From assembly GCA_964356355.1 (NCBI GenBank), contig CAYHGX010000005.1, positions 1 through 64,000 of the forward strand: DNA of 64,000 nucleotides, in the 5' to 3' direction. The notes beneath the pieces are model-generated. The model did not search any database. It was not told where the DNA came from and saw nothing but the letters and a program-made list of their open reading frames with translations. Below, piece after piece: positions 52,316 through 60,558 of this stretch. The DNA is from CAYHGX01 sp964356355 (GTDB taxonomy: Bacteria; Patescibacteriota; Gracilibacteria; UBA1369; LOWO2-01-FULL-3). Position 1 is the first letter of the stretch; each line of letters starts with the position of its first letter. Made by a program: the position numbers and the translations under genes.

Positions 52316-54030
52316 TAGCAGCCGAGAATTTTTAAATAGGCAACCTTTTTCTTTAGCAGTTCGAGGATTTTTGAAACCTTAAGATCTTTGGGCGTGCCCT
52401 TGAAATCGAGATAGAAGAGGTAATCACCGAAATGGGATTTTGTGGGACGGGATTCGATTCTAGTGAGGTTAATTTTGGCGGTGGCAAAGTCTTGAAAAAC
52501 GGAAGAGAGACTACCGGGCGAGTCCTCATCAAAGTGAAAAACGATGGCAGTGGCCGTGGCGGATTCCGGAATCTGCTGGACGAAAAATTGGCCCTTTTTG
52601 ATTAGGTAAAACTTAGTGAAATTTTCGGGATTGTCTTGAATATTTTGTGCGAGAATTTTTAGATTTAAGTGAGAGGTGGCGGCGGCTGGTGAAGTAATGA
52701 CGGCGAGGTGGGGATCGGCTGAGTGAAGGAGAGTTTGAAGGGCCGCCGACGTTGAGGAGGCGGCCTCTTTTGTTGCTTTTGAAAAGTGCTTTTGCAAATA
52801 TTTGCGACATTGGCTTAGCGCCTGTGAGTGTGAAATTATTTTTTTAATATCTGATTTCTTTGTAGCGTTAAGTGTAACTAGGCAATGGTCGATTGGAAGT
52901 TCGATTTCACCTTCAACGTGTACCTTTCTTTCAAAAAGGTTATCAAGGGTTTCTCTTACTGTACCCTCGAGCTTGTTTTCTACTGGCACAATCCCCTCCT
53001 TTACATTGCCTTTTTCCACAAGTTCGAAAACTTCTGAAATTTCGCGGCAGTAAAATTTATTCAGTGAGCTTTTAGTGGTATCTAGGTATTTGGTGGCAGC
53101 GGCATCACTGAAGGAGTGGGCCGGACCGAGCAGAGCGAGGTGCGATGAGGTGGGAGAAACTACTTTTGGTTGATCCGGTTTACCTGAATTAAGTATCTCC
53201 CTGGAAGTAAGAAGACAATCAATTAAATGGCTGGTGTCCTTGTAGGCAGAATCGAGGTGAGTTTTAAAAAACTTACGGTCCTTTTCGAAGTACTTTTGAA
53301 ATCCCTTCAAATCTTTTTTTGCCACAATCTTGTAAAGTTCATCTGTGCTCTTGCGGAAATTTTTCAAAGAGGCCAAAGAAACCGGATTTTGGATCTGAAT
53401 ATTGCCGTAAAGTGCAGAATCTTGAGCAAAAATTCTGGCTGCAAGAAGGATCTTCAGTTCAGAGGCCTTGCCTGTAAATTTGAGTAACTTTTCCAGTGGC
53501 ATCTTGCTGCGACGAAGTGCGTCGCCAAAAACGATTTCAGTGAAGTGCACGAGCCCTTGGGCGATATTCATGGTTTTATCGTGATCCTTGGCTGACATGT
53601 GCTCAATCTTTACCTGGTTCTCTTTTAGAAAGGTTTCTAACCACTCACTCCATTTGCCGGATTTTTTGGTACGACAAAGGATCACGGTTTGACCTGGGAT
53701 GGGGTTGGTGGAACCAAACATAGGATGAAGGCCGAGCACCTCATTTTTTCCTTTGAGCATTGCCTTTACTGGCTCTGCCTTTACGGAAGTAAGGTCCATA
53801 ATTGCGCTGCCGTTTTTGAGATACGGAAGCACTTGGGAAATTATTTTTTCGGTTACCATTATTGGAACAGAAACAATAGTAATGTCTGCTTGGCTGGCCA
53901 GCTTTTCATTGGAAATAGTGGTGCCTAAATCAGAAACGAGAACTTTAATATTCCTCTCACGAAAAAAATCGGCAAAGAGCTTTCCCATCTGGCCCTTACC
54001 GCCGATTATTCCTATGAGAGGGGGCTTCAT
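52312..54030 (-). CDS. Prephenate dehydrogenase-prephenate dehydratase fusion (TyrA-PheA)
   Basis: Residues 1-~280 form the TyrA part: Rossmann start PLIGIIGGKGQMGKLFADF, the LDLTSVKAEPV-like loop (MDLTSVKAEPV) and LGLHPMFGST. Residues ~300-480 form prephenate dehydratase: GPAHSFSDAAA, GIVPVENKLEGTV, and ENFTKFYLI, where the usual Thr-Arg-Phe is Thr-Lys-Phe. Residues ~495-572 are an ACT domain with the IESRPTK motif for phenylalanine feedback. Together they turn prephenate into the tyrosine and phenylalanine precursors. No chorismate mutase domain separates them. 572 aa. Confidence 0.9.
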   Translation of the reverse strand: MKPPLIGIIGGKGQMGKLFADFFRERNIKVLVSDLGTTISNEKLASQADITIVSVPIMVTEKIISQVLPYLKNGSAIMDLTSVKAEPVKAMLKGKNEVLGLHPMFGSTNPIPGQTVILCRTKKSGKWSEWLETFLKENQVKIEHMSAKDHDKTMNIAQGLVHFTEIVFGDALRRSKMPLEKLLKFTGKASELKILLAARIFAQDSALYGNIQIQNPVSLASLKNFRKSTDELYKIVAKKDLKGFQKYFEKDRKFFKTHLDSAYKDTSHLIDCLLTSREILNSGKPDQPKVVSPTSSHLALLGPAHSFSDAAATKYLDTTKSSLNKFYCREISEVFELVEKGNVKEGIVPVENKLEGTVRETLDNLFERKVHVEGEIELPIDHCLVTLNATKKSDIKKIISHSQALSQCRKYLQKHFSKATKEAASSTSAALQTLLHSADPHLAVITSPAAATSHLNLKILAQNIQDNPENFTKFYLIKKGQFFVQQIPESATATAIVFHFDEDSPGSLSSVFQDFATAKINLTRIESRPTKSHFGDYLFYLDFKGTPKDLKVSKILELLKKKVAYLKILGCY

Positions 54031-54032
54031 GT

Positions 54033-54404
54033 TTATTTCGTAACTCTCTTCACAACTTTTTTCACCGCCTTTTTAGCCTTCTTTACTGTCTTTTTTGCTT
54101 CTGGCGATTCAACTGCTTTTTTCGCCTTTCCATAAACAGTTTTCGCACCAGCAACGCCCTTTTTTATCGCCTTTTTAACCTCGGGGTTTTCACTGATTTT
54201 CTTGTATGTTTTTACTGCTGTTTCTTCTATGTCCTTGCCCATTTCAGTCATTGTATCTTTTATAATCCCAAGGCCATTGCCGCCAGCTTTAATATCTTTC
54301 TTGAGTTTTGTGCGAGTTTCGTCGCCTTTTTTAGGAGCAAAAAGTACACCTAAAGCTGTACCAGCGAGCACGCCAGCAAATAATGATTTCAAGCCTTTTA
54401 ACAT
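54033..54404 (-). CDS. YtxH protein with Lys/Ala-rich histone-like tail, 123 aa
   Basis: The N-terminal hydrophobic segment (SLFAGVLAGTALGVLFAPKK) is the YtxH hallmark, including the G-x-L-F-A-P-x-x-G pattern. The last ~50 residues are almost only Lys, Ala, Val and Thr, resembling the C-terminal tails of histone H1-like proteins. It lies 2 nt before the tyrA-pheA fusion on the same strand. It could bind nucleic acid or wall polymers. Confidence 0.82.
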   Translation of the reverse strand: MLKGLKSLFAGVLAGTALGVLFAPKKGDETRTKLKKDIKAGGNGLGIIKDTMTEMGKDIEETAVKTYKKISENPEVKKAIKKGVAGAKTVYGKAKKAVESPEAKKTVKKAKKAVKKVVKRVTK

Positions 54405-54490
54405 GGGAATGAGGTTATTTTGTTTGACTGAATTTTAGCAGTTTTTACTACGTGGGAGCAAGAACTTAATCGGAAGTTCTGTGGTGAAGA

Positions 54491-55117
54491 TTAGGATTTA
54501 TTCCAAGGAAGCCCTTTCCTCAAACCGGCAAGTGCTTGGCTGAGGCGTGATCTTGCAGCTGCTTGTGGGACGGCAATCTCTGGATCGGGCTGGGCGCTTG
54601 CGGGTTCGGCATCTGCGGATTCGGTGACGGATGGGGACGTGAACTCTGCAGGTGGAGTTGGAAATTGGTGGTAAATACGGACGGGGTCTGTGGCTGAGGC
54701 AAATTGAAATCCTGATTGGGCGGTGGTAGTTGAAAGTATTCCTCTACCAACACTGTCATCTGGCTGAAGTACCTGGAGGCTTCCTTCAGTTAGGAATAAT
54801 TGGCCATTGATTGGCCTTATGGTATTACCCTTTCCGTAAGTACCCTCAACTTCATAAAGTACAACCACTCCATTCTTTCCATCTTGAACATCCCTGATGT
54901 TGAGTACTAACGAGGCCACCTCTCCTTTTTTAACATCTCTATCGGCAGCGCGGTGGATTGTGAGGCTATCCCCTGTTTTTACTGTGCCTTTATTTCTGAG
55001 TAATTCATACCTTATTTCTCGTGAGCTTATTCCGCTCTCAGGAGAGGCTGTTAATTTGGCAGCTTCGAAGAGAGTGTTAACATCTGGGCTTTCTGTGGGT
55101 GCAGTTTCAAGAGGCAT
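54491..55117 (-). CDS. Hypothetical protein, 208 aa
   Basis: A ~120-residue beta-rich domain (residues ~30-150, including EVASLVLNIRDVQDGKNGVV) is flanked by a disordered Pro/Ser/Ala-rich tail ending in a basic segment. It has no signal peptide. I recognise no family. It lies 14 nt downstream of the SLH protein gene on the same strand. Confidence 0.65.
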   Translation of the reverse strand: MPLETAPTESPDVNTLFEAAKLTASPESGISSREIRYELLRNKGTVKTGDSLTIHRAADRDVKKGEVASLVLNIRDVQDGKNGVVVLYEVEGTYGKGNTIRPINGQLFLTEGSLQVLQPDDSVGRGILSTTTAQSGFQFASATDPVRIYHQFPTPPAEFTSPSVTESADAEPASAQPDPEIAVPQAAARSRLSQALAGLRKGLPWNKS

Positions 55118-55131
55118 CGAATTTCTGTTAA

Positions 55132-56478
55132 TTAAATATTGGAGTAACGGTATAGCATATCGGCCATTGAGGCGCGAGTCATGGCATAACCGGGATAAAG
55201 ATAAACATCACTGTTTGTAAGATGTTTGTCGCGGGTATACCAGGCAAAACTGAGGTACCATTTGGTGTCCGCGGTATTTGGTGTGTCGTAATATGGCTGA
55301 CCGTAGGTATTCGAAGGGATAACAATGTGATCTTTAACCATCGCAGCATTTAACAACATAGTAATCGCCTCAATGCGGGAGACCTGATTATTTGGACGGA
55401 AGGTGCCATCGGAATAGCCACGGACAATGCCAAGGTCGATAGCGGCCTTGAGATATTCAGAATACCAGTCATATTGTGCAACATCACTGAAATTGAGAAA
55501 TTCGCCGTGATAATCCTGGGTGTTAATGTTTAGGGTTTCGATAATCACTTTGAGAGCTTCAGCGCGGGTGATGGCTTTTTCTGGACCAAAAGAGCTATCG
55601 GAATAACCTTCAAAGATGCCATTATCCTTGGCCCAAAGGATGGAGTCGCATAGGTTGTAATCTTTTGAAACGTCTTTAAAATCGCCACATTTGCCTGCAG
55701 GATTTTTCGCAGTGTAACTATCTTGGATTTCAAAATTGCCAAATTCAACATCCTTGCCTTTGGAATTTGCAGCAATTAATTTATAGGTGTAGATACCGTC
55801 CTCTACCTGATCGCCGTATTTATCTTCACCGTTCCAATATAGTTCGGATTGTCCGCCGGAGAGGCTATTTTCTGTGACTGGTGTTGCTATTACCTCGTCG
55901 TCTAGGCGAATTTCGAGGGTAACATCGGCATCACGATCGAGCTTGAAATCAATATTGAGATTGTTGTACTGAGGAAAATATGGAAGATCTTGAATTTCAT
56001 CACGCGTGATATTTGGCTTGCCGGTTGATTTTTCTTCCTCAGCCACCTGGATATCGCCAGTGGCTGAGTCGTTGCCTTTGGAGTTTTCGGCAGAGATTTT
56101 ATAGGTGTAAACATCGGTTTCAACACCATCTCCGTCCCACTCAGCGGCATAGGTGCCTGCATCTAGGTTTTGTTCGTCGTAAATCGTGTCGATCTTTTTG
56201 GCATTGCGATAGATGGTAATTTTCGTGTCGGCGTCTTCACTGAGGGTAAAAACGATCTGTGTAATTTCGTTGATGCCGGGATCGAAGGCGTCTTTGGTTG
56301 CAAAAACATTTGTAAGGCGTGGTGCAGACAGGCTGCTGGAGTAGCTGTTTGAGCCATTGTTAGAGCCGGAATCTTGATATTCGTCCTTTAGAGTTGGGTG
56401 CATGGCAGAGGCGAAAACGGTTGCGGAATTGGCAACAAGGATCGTTGCTAAGAGGCTGATGAGAATTCGAGTTTTCAT
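55132..56478 (-). CDS. S-layer protein with two FlgD-like Ig domains and three SLH domains
   Basis: A signal peptide (RILISLLATILVANSATVF) is followed by two repeats of ~90 residues (about 50-145 and 155-250). Both have a strand pattern ending YTYKI(S)AENSKG or YTYKLIAANSKG, as in FlgD-type Ig folds with WDG-type turns. Three SLH domains occupy ~262-448 (for example GIFEGYSDSSFGPEKAITRA and GIVRGYSDGTFRPNNQVSRI). It is a surface protein likely held to the cell wall or S-layer. Confidence 0.88.
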   Translation of the reverse strand: MKTRILISLLATILVANSATVFASAMHPTLKDEYQDSGSNNGSNSYSSSLSAPRLTNVFATKDAFDPGINEITQIVFTLSEDADTKITIYRNAKKIDTIYDEQNLDAGTYAAEWDGDGVETDVYTYKISAENSKGNDSATGDIQVAEEEKSTGKPNITRDEIQDLPYFPQYNNLNIDFKLDRDADVTLEIRLDDEVIATPVTENSLSGGQSELYWNGEDKYGDQVEDGIYTYKLIAANSKGKDVEFGNFEIQDSYTAKNPAGKCGDFKDVSKDYNLCDSILWAKDNGIFEGYSDSSFGPEKAITRAEALKVIIETLNINTQDYHGEFLNFSDVAQYDWYSEYLKAAIDLGIVRGYSDGTFRPNNQVSRIEAITMLLNAAMVKDHIVIPSNTYGQPYYDTPNTADTKWYLSFAWYTRDKHLTNSDVYLYPGYAMTRASMADMLYRYSNI

Positions 56479-56532
56479 AAGTTGTGTATGAGAAAAAATA
56501 GAACGTAAAGTAACACAGTTTCATGCGGCTGG

Positions 56533-57117
56533 TCAAGCTTGATTTAATAATGTAATTCCGAGCTTTTTCAACATTTTGCGAAGACGGTAGAGAGGCAGGC
56601 CTACAACGTTGAAGTAGTCACCTTCTATTTTTTTGATATAGAGGGCGCCGACGCCTTGTATGGCGTAGCCCCCTGCTTTATCGGCGCCCTCACCGGAAGC
56701 GATGTAGGCTTCAATTTCTTTTTCTTCAAGCCGGTCCATGGTTACTAAAGTTGTTTCGATGGCGGTTAAACATTTATGAGCCTTTGTATCCATGATACAA
56801 ATTGCTGTTAGAACCCTTTGTGTGGTGCCACTTTGAAGGCGGAGCAGGCGCACGTGGTCTGCGTGGTCTTTGGGCTTGCCGAGACAGTGTTCCCCTACTG
56901 CCACGATGGTATCGGCGCCGATTACAAGTGAATCGCGATAATGGCGGCCCACCTCCTGAGCCTTACCGATGGCGTTGTGGAGAGCTAAGTCCTCTGGAGT
57001 TAAATGTGTATCCTTTTCTGTGAAGTCACTGGAATGCACTATAAAGTCGAGTCCGATGGAGTCTAGAAGCTCTTTTCTGCGTGGGCTGGCTGAGGCAAGA
57101 ATGATTTGTTTGTGCAT
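56533..57117 (-). CDS. maf: Nucleoside triphosphate pyrophosphatase Maf
   Basis: The opening MHKQIILASASPRRKELLDS holds the substrate-binding SxSPRR motif. LVIGADTIVAVGEHCLGKPKD and GGYAIQGVGALYIKKIEGDYFNVVGLP follow as expected. Maf proteins hydrolyse non-canonical or pyrimidine NTPs to monophosphates, and some arrest septation. 194 aa. Confidence 0.95.
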   Translation of the reverse strand: MHKQIILASASPRRKELLDSIGLDFIVHSSDFTEKDTHLTPEDLALHNAIGKAQEVGRHYRDSLVIGADTIVAVGEHCLGKPKDHADHVRLLRLQSGTTQRVLTAICIMDTKAHKCLTAIETTLVTMDRLEEKEIEAYIASGEGADKAGGYAIQGVGALYIKKIEGDYFNVVGLPLYRLRKMLKKLGITLLNQA

Positions 57118-57123
57118 TTATGA

Positions 57124-57152
57124 TTGACTTAATGGTGACGTTATCTTAGAAT
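57124..57152 (+). promoter_or_regulatory. Promoter of rpsT and the HAD phosphatase gene
   Basis: TTGACT (57124-57129), a 17-bp spacer and TAGAAT (57147-57152), about 34 nt before the rpsT ATG. It is the clearest housekeeping-type promoter in the window. Confidence 0.72.
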
Positions 57153-57185
57153 CGCACAGCAAATTATCATATTAAATATCAGAAA

Positions 57186-57554
57186 ATGCCAGTAATTAAG
57201 TCCGCAAAAAAGCAAATGCGCCAAAATGCTAAGCGCAGAGCACGAAATGTCCCTGTGAGAAGTGAGCTAAAAACTGTTGTAAAAAATCAGTTGGCTAGAA
57301 TTAAAGATGGAAAAGTGGAAGAGGCGGTTAAATTTATGGCAATGGCTTACAGCGTAATTGATACTGCTGTTAAGAAACAAATTATTCACAAAAACAACGC
57401 GGCTCGAAAGAAATCTCTTTTGGCTAGAAATTTGAATGACTTGGTAACTAAGACCGGCCACAAGGCTGCCGAGGGAGAAAAAGCTACTCCAAAGAAGACA
57501 GCTAAAAAGGCCCCAGTGAAAAAGGCTGCTGCGAAAAAAGAGAAGGCTGCATAA
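57186..57554 (+). CDS. rpsT: 30S ribosomal protein S20 (bS20) with long basic C-terminal extension
   Basis: Residues 1-~88 form the three-helix S20 core: IKSAKKQMRQNAKRRARN, then VIDTAVKKQIIHKNNAARKK near its end. S20 binds 16S rRNA early in 30S assembly. S20 is normally ~88 aa; here a ~34-residue Lys/Ala/Pro tail follows (KATPKKTAKKAPVKK). It lies 12 nt before the HAD gene. Confidence 0.95.
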   Translation: MPVIKSAKKQMRQNAKRRARNVPVRSELKTVVKNQLARIKDGKVEEAVKFMAMAYSVIDTAVKKQIIHKNNAARKKSLLARNLNDLVTKTGHKAAEGEKATPKKTAKKAPVKKAAAKKEKAA

Positions 57555-57566
57555 GCTTGATAGATC

Positions 57567-58214
57567 ATGAATAACAAAATTCCTCCGAGTGTGAATCACA
57601 GAGAGGGATTTTTTTTGCTTAAGTTGAGGTTTCTGTGGAAGATTTTGTGGGGACGGACGCGGGGCGCGGATGCCTTTTTGGATAGGTTTGCAGACTTTGA
57701 TGTGGTGGAACTTAGGAGGTTAACTGGGAAGAGGCTTTTGAATTTGATTGTGGACATTGATGGCTGTATCGCGCCAGGCTACGGTGAGATTTTGCCTGAG
57801 AATATTGAAAAAATCAGGGAACTGATTGGGCAGGGCGTGGGCGTGGGGATTTATTCCAATGCGAGCTTGGTTGAGCGCTTGAAACCTTTGGCCGATCTTG
57901 GAGTGGAAATTTATGATGGCAAATATCCAAAGCCCATGGCTGAGGGCTTTTTGGAGGCCTGCGAGGAGTTTGGATTTGGGCCCGCCGTGACTTGGATGAT
58001 CGGAGATAACCCGGCCACTGACGGCGGGGCCGTAGGCGTGCTGGAAGGCATGGCTTTTGTGAAGCCGATAAAACAGAATAGCAAAATCCTGGATTGGAGG
58101 AAGAGACTAAGCCTGGTAGTACAAAAGACTTTAAGGGCAGTTGCTCTTTGGATCACACGAGTTGGCAACAAAAACCTGCTTACTTCAGAGGATTTGGTAA
58201 CAATTAAACAGTAG
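57567..58214 (+). CDS. YqeG-like HAD phosphatase
   Basis: HAD subfamily IIIA. Motif I is VDIDGCIAPG (Asp nucleophile about 63, second Asp 65), motif II is YSNAS, motif III Lys is in DGKYPKP, and motif IV is GDNPATDGGAV. YqeG-type enzymes act on phosphatidylglycerophosphate or sugar phosphates; the substrate here is unknown. The last ~45 residues (ending ITRVGNKNLLTSEDL) are shared with a decayed copy at 59342. 215 aa. It is co-transcribed with rpsT. Confidence 0.9.
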   Translation: MNNKIPPSVNHREGFFLLKLRFLWKILWGRTRGADAFLDRFADFDVVELRRLTGKRLLNLIVDIDGCIAPGYGEILPENIEKIRELIGQGVGVGIYSNASLVERLKPLADLGVEIYDGKYPKPMAEGFLEACEEFGFGPAVTWMIGDNPATDGGAVGVLEGMAFVKPIKQNSKILDWRKRLSLVVQKTLRAVALWITRVGNKNLLTSEDLVTIKQ

Positions 58215-58238
58215 CAGACTGCTGGTGATAATTGTTGA

Positions 58239-58970
58239 TCAGGCGCTAAGTTTAACTTTCAAATCTTGAGCCCCATCAGCGAATATACATAATGACCAAA
58301 ATGGAGGGATGCCTACGTTATCCAGGCAGAGATCTTGTCTGATTTCTACTCTTTTAGGTGTGTTTGGAGTATCCGAAGAGAAAAATTGTAACCTTTGAGT
58401 AAGAAAACTGTGAACAAATTTCCTTAAATGGCTGACAAATTGTTGAGTAAAAAGTTCCCTTGGATGATTCTGATCTGTATATGGATGGTTCACCTCCACT
58501 TTTCCATAGACTCCGTCTCGTTGTGTAGCCTCATAAAAGCCAAAATGTGTTGCAAAATCTGAAATAGGGAATGTTAATTGCTGTACTCCTGTGTTGAAAT
58601 TCTCAAGGCTGTCGCCATTGGCAAGGACACTGCTCAGGGAGGCCTCCAATTTAGGAGCTAATTCATTAAAATAAGCTATGGCACGGGTTTGTGCTGCTAA
58701 GTGGACTGCATTAGTTGTGGCTTCTATGGATTTTGGTGCTTGAGAATTCGGATGGGCTCCTTTTGGACCTCTATGGGAATATAATGAGTGGCCCTCAATG
58801 GCAACTGGTTTATCTGCTGCAGTGGATTCATCATCTTGATTGGCTTTAATTTCAGCCTGAGTATCTCTTAATTGGCTATATACCTCCTCCCTTAGAATTG
58901 GGTCATCAAAGCGAGGTGATCTATCGAGCTGATCTGGTGGCGGCAAAATAAGCGAGTTCTCTAGAGACAT
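58239..58970 (-). CDS. Hypothetical protein, paralogue A, 243 aa
   Basis: No known domain. The N-terminal segment (LILPPPDQLDRSPRFDDPIL) and two later stretches (AIAYFNELAPKLEASLSSVL, and HPRELFTQQFVSHLRKFVHSF) match the protein at 59586 in order and spacing, so the two are paralogues. The disordered N-terminal ~80 residues are followed by an alpha/beta domain. It converges on the HAD gene, 24 nt away. It has its own promoter with a dyad at the -10. Confidence 0.72.
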   Translation of the reverse strand: MSLENSLILPPPDQLDRSPRFDDPILREEVYSQLRDTQAEIKANQDDESTAADKPVAIEGHSLYSHRGPKGAHPNSQAPKSIEATTNAVHLAAQTRAIAYFNELAPKLEASLSSVLANGDSLENFNTGVQQLTFPISDFATHFGFYEATQRDGVYGKVEVNHPYTDQNHPRELFTQQFVSHLRKFVHSFLTQRLQFFSSDTPNTPKRVEIRQDLCLDNVGIPPFWSLCIFADGAQDLKVKLSA

Positions 58971-58980
58971 AATTTCAAAT

Positions 58981-58997
58981 TAGGATAAGTTATCCTA
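58981..58997. promoter_or_regulatory. Dyad overlapping the promoter of paralogue A
   Basis: TAGGATA-AGT-TATCCTA is a perfect 7-bp inverted repeat that covers most of the -10 box, the usual place for a repressor operator. A leader hairpin is the alternative. Confidence 0.5.
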
Positions 58998-59021
58998 TAG
59001 CAATAGCCGTTAAACTGTCAA
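58994..59021 (-). promoter_or_regulatory. Promoter of paralogue A
   Basis: On the minus strand, perfect TTGACA (59016-59021), a 16-bp spacer and TATAGG (58994-58999) with TGC before it, about 17 nt from the ATG at 58970. Paralogue B has the same arrangement. Confidence 0.65.
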
Positions 59022-59031
59022 GAGCTTGGAA

Positions 59032-59341
59032 CTAAAAAGGCCCCAGTTTTTCCAGCAATGGAATAATGGCTTATTTTAGCTTTATGTCTGAACTCCAACT
59101 TTGAACCACTGCCTCAATCGGCCCCGGATGAGTTGGCTAGCGGTGTTGACGTGAAAGTATATAAAGTTGTCCCCGGTGAGAGCCTTGCTGGAGACGAAAT
59201 GGCCTGTGCAACCCCTTGTTTTAGTGTGAATCTGTGCGCGCGCACATGCGAAAATAATATTTTCAGCTTTACGTCAAACTCACGATATTGCGCGGTATTG
59301 AGTTTTTATGTGAAATTCCGGAAAAACTGGGGCCTTTTTAG
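59032..59341. repeat. Element bounded by perfect 22-bp inverted repeats (310 bp)
   Basis: The left arm (59032-59053) begins CTAAAAAGGCCCCAGTTTTT and the right arm (59320-59341) is its exact reverse complement, ending GGGGCCTTTTTAG. AGCTTGG occurs on both sides (59023-59029 and 59340-59346), like a short target duplication. The first 16 bases of the left arm also occur inside the rpsT tail (57502-57517). The 266-bp interior carries no recognisable gene. It may be a MITE-like insertion or a rearrangement scar. Confidence 0.6.
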
Positions 59342-59539
59342 CTTGGGGGATAACCCAGCTACGGACGGCGGGGCCGTGGGCGTGCTGGAAGGTGTGGCTT
59401 TTGTGAAGACAATAGTGTTTTGAGTGGGAAGCAACGAATAAAGTTGATAATGCAAAAACTTTCCAGAGCCTTGGCCGTATTTATTACACGTGTTGGGAAT
59501 AAAAGATTGCTGGGGTCGGATGATTTGCGGATAGGCTGA
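59342..59539 (+). pseudogene. Decayed C-terminal copy of the YqeG-like HAD phosphatase
   Basis: The stretch GDNPATDGGAVGVLEG..AFVK is intact at about 59348-59410, then a stop follows. A second frame from ATG 59450 gives ALAVFITRVGNKRLLGSDDL, matching ALWITRVGNKNLLTSEDL in the complete gene. Nucleotide identity in the first block is high (about 88% by eye). The N-terminal catalytic half is absent, replaced by the inverted-repeat element. Together with the neighbouring paralogue B it shows that a two-gene unit was duplicated. Confidence 0.82.
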
Positions 59540-59585
59540 AATTGGCAATCAAAAAATCACGCTTCAGCCATTAATCCCTGGAGCC

Positions 59586-60422
59586 TTAAGCTTGGAACCT
59601 TAGGATTTCCTTCACGTCATTAGTAGCAAAAGCTATTTTAATGCTCCATCCAATTATCTTTTGATTATCCAAATATGGTTCAACGCTTATAAGAGGATTG
59701 TACGTTCCAAAACGCCTGAGTGTCTCACCTTCCATTGTGCATGTGACATGGGAATCTACGAATGCTTTTATCATACCTTGTAATGCCTGCTGGAATTCTT
59801 GATAGAATGTGGCTCTTGGATGTTCGTAAGATAGGTACTCGGGCGGAGCACTAAAAGGTTCAACAGGAAGATTTGCCTTATTCAGATTGGCCAATGCAAC
59901 CTTTGGGGTTGTATCAGGAATTAATGTTTCTAGAAACACTCCTGTACCTCTCAGAGAATTTTCAAATATTTGATTGAATCCATATGGAGATGGCTCTGTA
60001 GCTAGAGATTCTCGCAGTTTTGCCTCAAGTGCTGGCTTTAAGGCTTCGAAATGAGCCTTGGCGCGTTGGAGAGCTGCGGGTATGATCGCCTCTTTTAATC
60101 TCGTGTGGTCTTCTTGGCTTCTACTCCTGCGGAATGCCGCGTCTTGAGCGGCTATTGGAGATGGCTGGTGTTGGCCGGCTAGTCCAACCTTCTGCCCCCC
60201 ATCAAAAGAAACTGTCCTTTTCTCTACTGTGACCGCATTTTCTCCTATCTGCACACCAAGCCCCATTACTCTTCTCATTGCGTCAGAAAGCTCAGCTACC
60301 TCAGTGTATTTTCCCTCATCGACAAGTGGATCATCAGAGCGCACTGGGCGATCTAACCCTCTGGGGAGGACTAATCCGTGGCCTAAATCGTCAATTTCTG
60401 CACTTCGAGATTCTGAACTCAT
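59586..60422 (-). CDS. Hypothetical protein, paralogue B, 278 aa
   Basis: Paralogue of the 243-residue protein at 58239. Shared features in order are LVLPRGLDRPVRSDDPLV, AKAHFEALKPALEAKLRESL and HPRATFYQEFQQALQGMIKA. It has an extra ~35 residues in the N-terminal half. No signal peptide and no known domain. It is convergent with the decayed HAD copy, mirroring the arrangement of paralogue A and the intact HAD gene. Confidence 0.72.
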   Translation of the reverse strand: MSSESRSAEIDDLGHGLVLPRGLDRPVRSDDPLVDEGKYTEVAELSDAMRRVMGLGVQIGENAVTVEKRTVSFDGGQKVGLAGQHQPSPIAAQDAAFRRSRSQEDHTRLKEAIIPAALQRAKAHFEALKPALEAKLRESLATEPSPYGFNQIFENSLRGTGVFLETLIPDTTPKVALANLNKANLPVEPFSAPPEYLSYEHPRATFYQEFQQALQGMIKAFVDSHVTCTMEGETLRRFGTYNPLISVEPYLDNQKIIGWSIKIAFATNDVKEILRFQA

Positions 60423-60448
60423 AGATTTGTGTTACGTCTTGGCAATTA

Positions 60449-60476
60449 AATATATCGCAGAATCAAATTATGTCAA
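60449..60476 (-). promoter_or_regulatory. Promoter of paralogue B
   Basis: On the minus strand, perfect TTGACA (60471-60476), a 16-bp spacer and TATATT (60449-60454), about 25 nt from the ATG at 60422. Same architecture as paralogue A but without the -10 dyad. Confidence 0.6.
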
Positions 60477-60558
60477 ACTTGGAGATGCTATGGGTTCGGA
60501 GTATTTGCTGGCACAGGATAAGGCAGAAGTATAAAATAAGAAAAAGTAACCAAATCAT

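Noticed and set aside
60505..60537. Promoter for the SLH gene at 60559 (TTGCTG with TATAAA/TAAAAT)
   Set aside because: The spacing is 19-21 bp, outside the usual range, so it was not listed.
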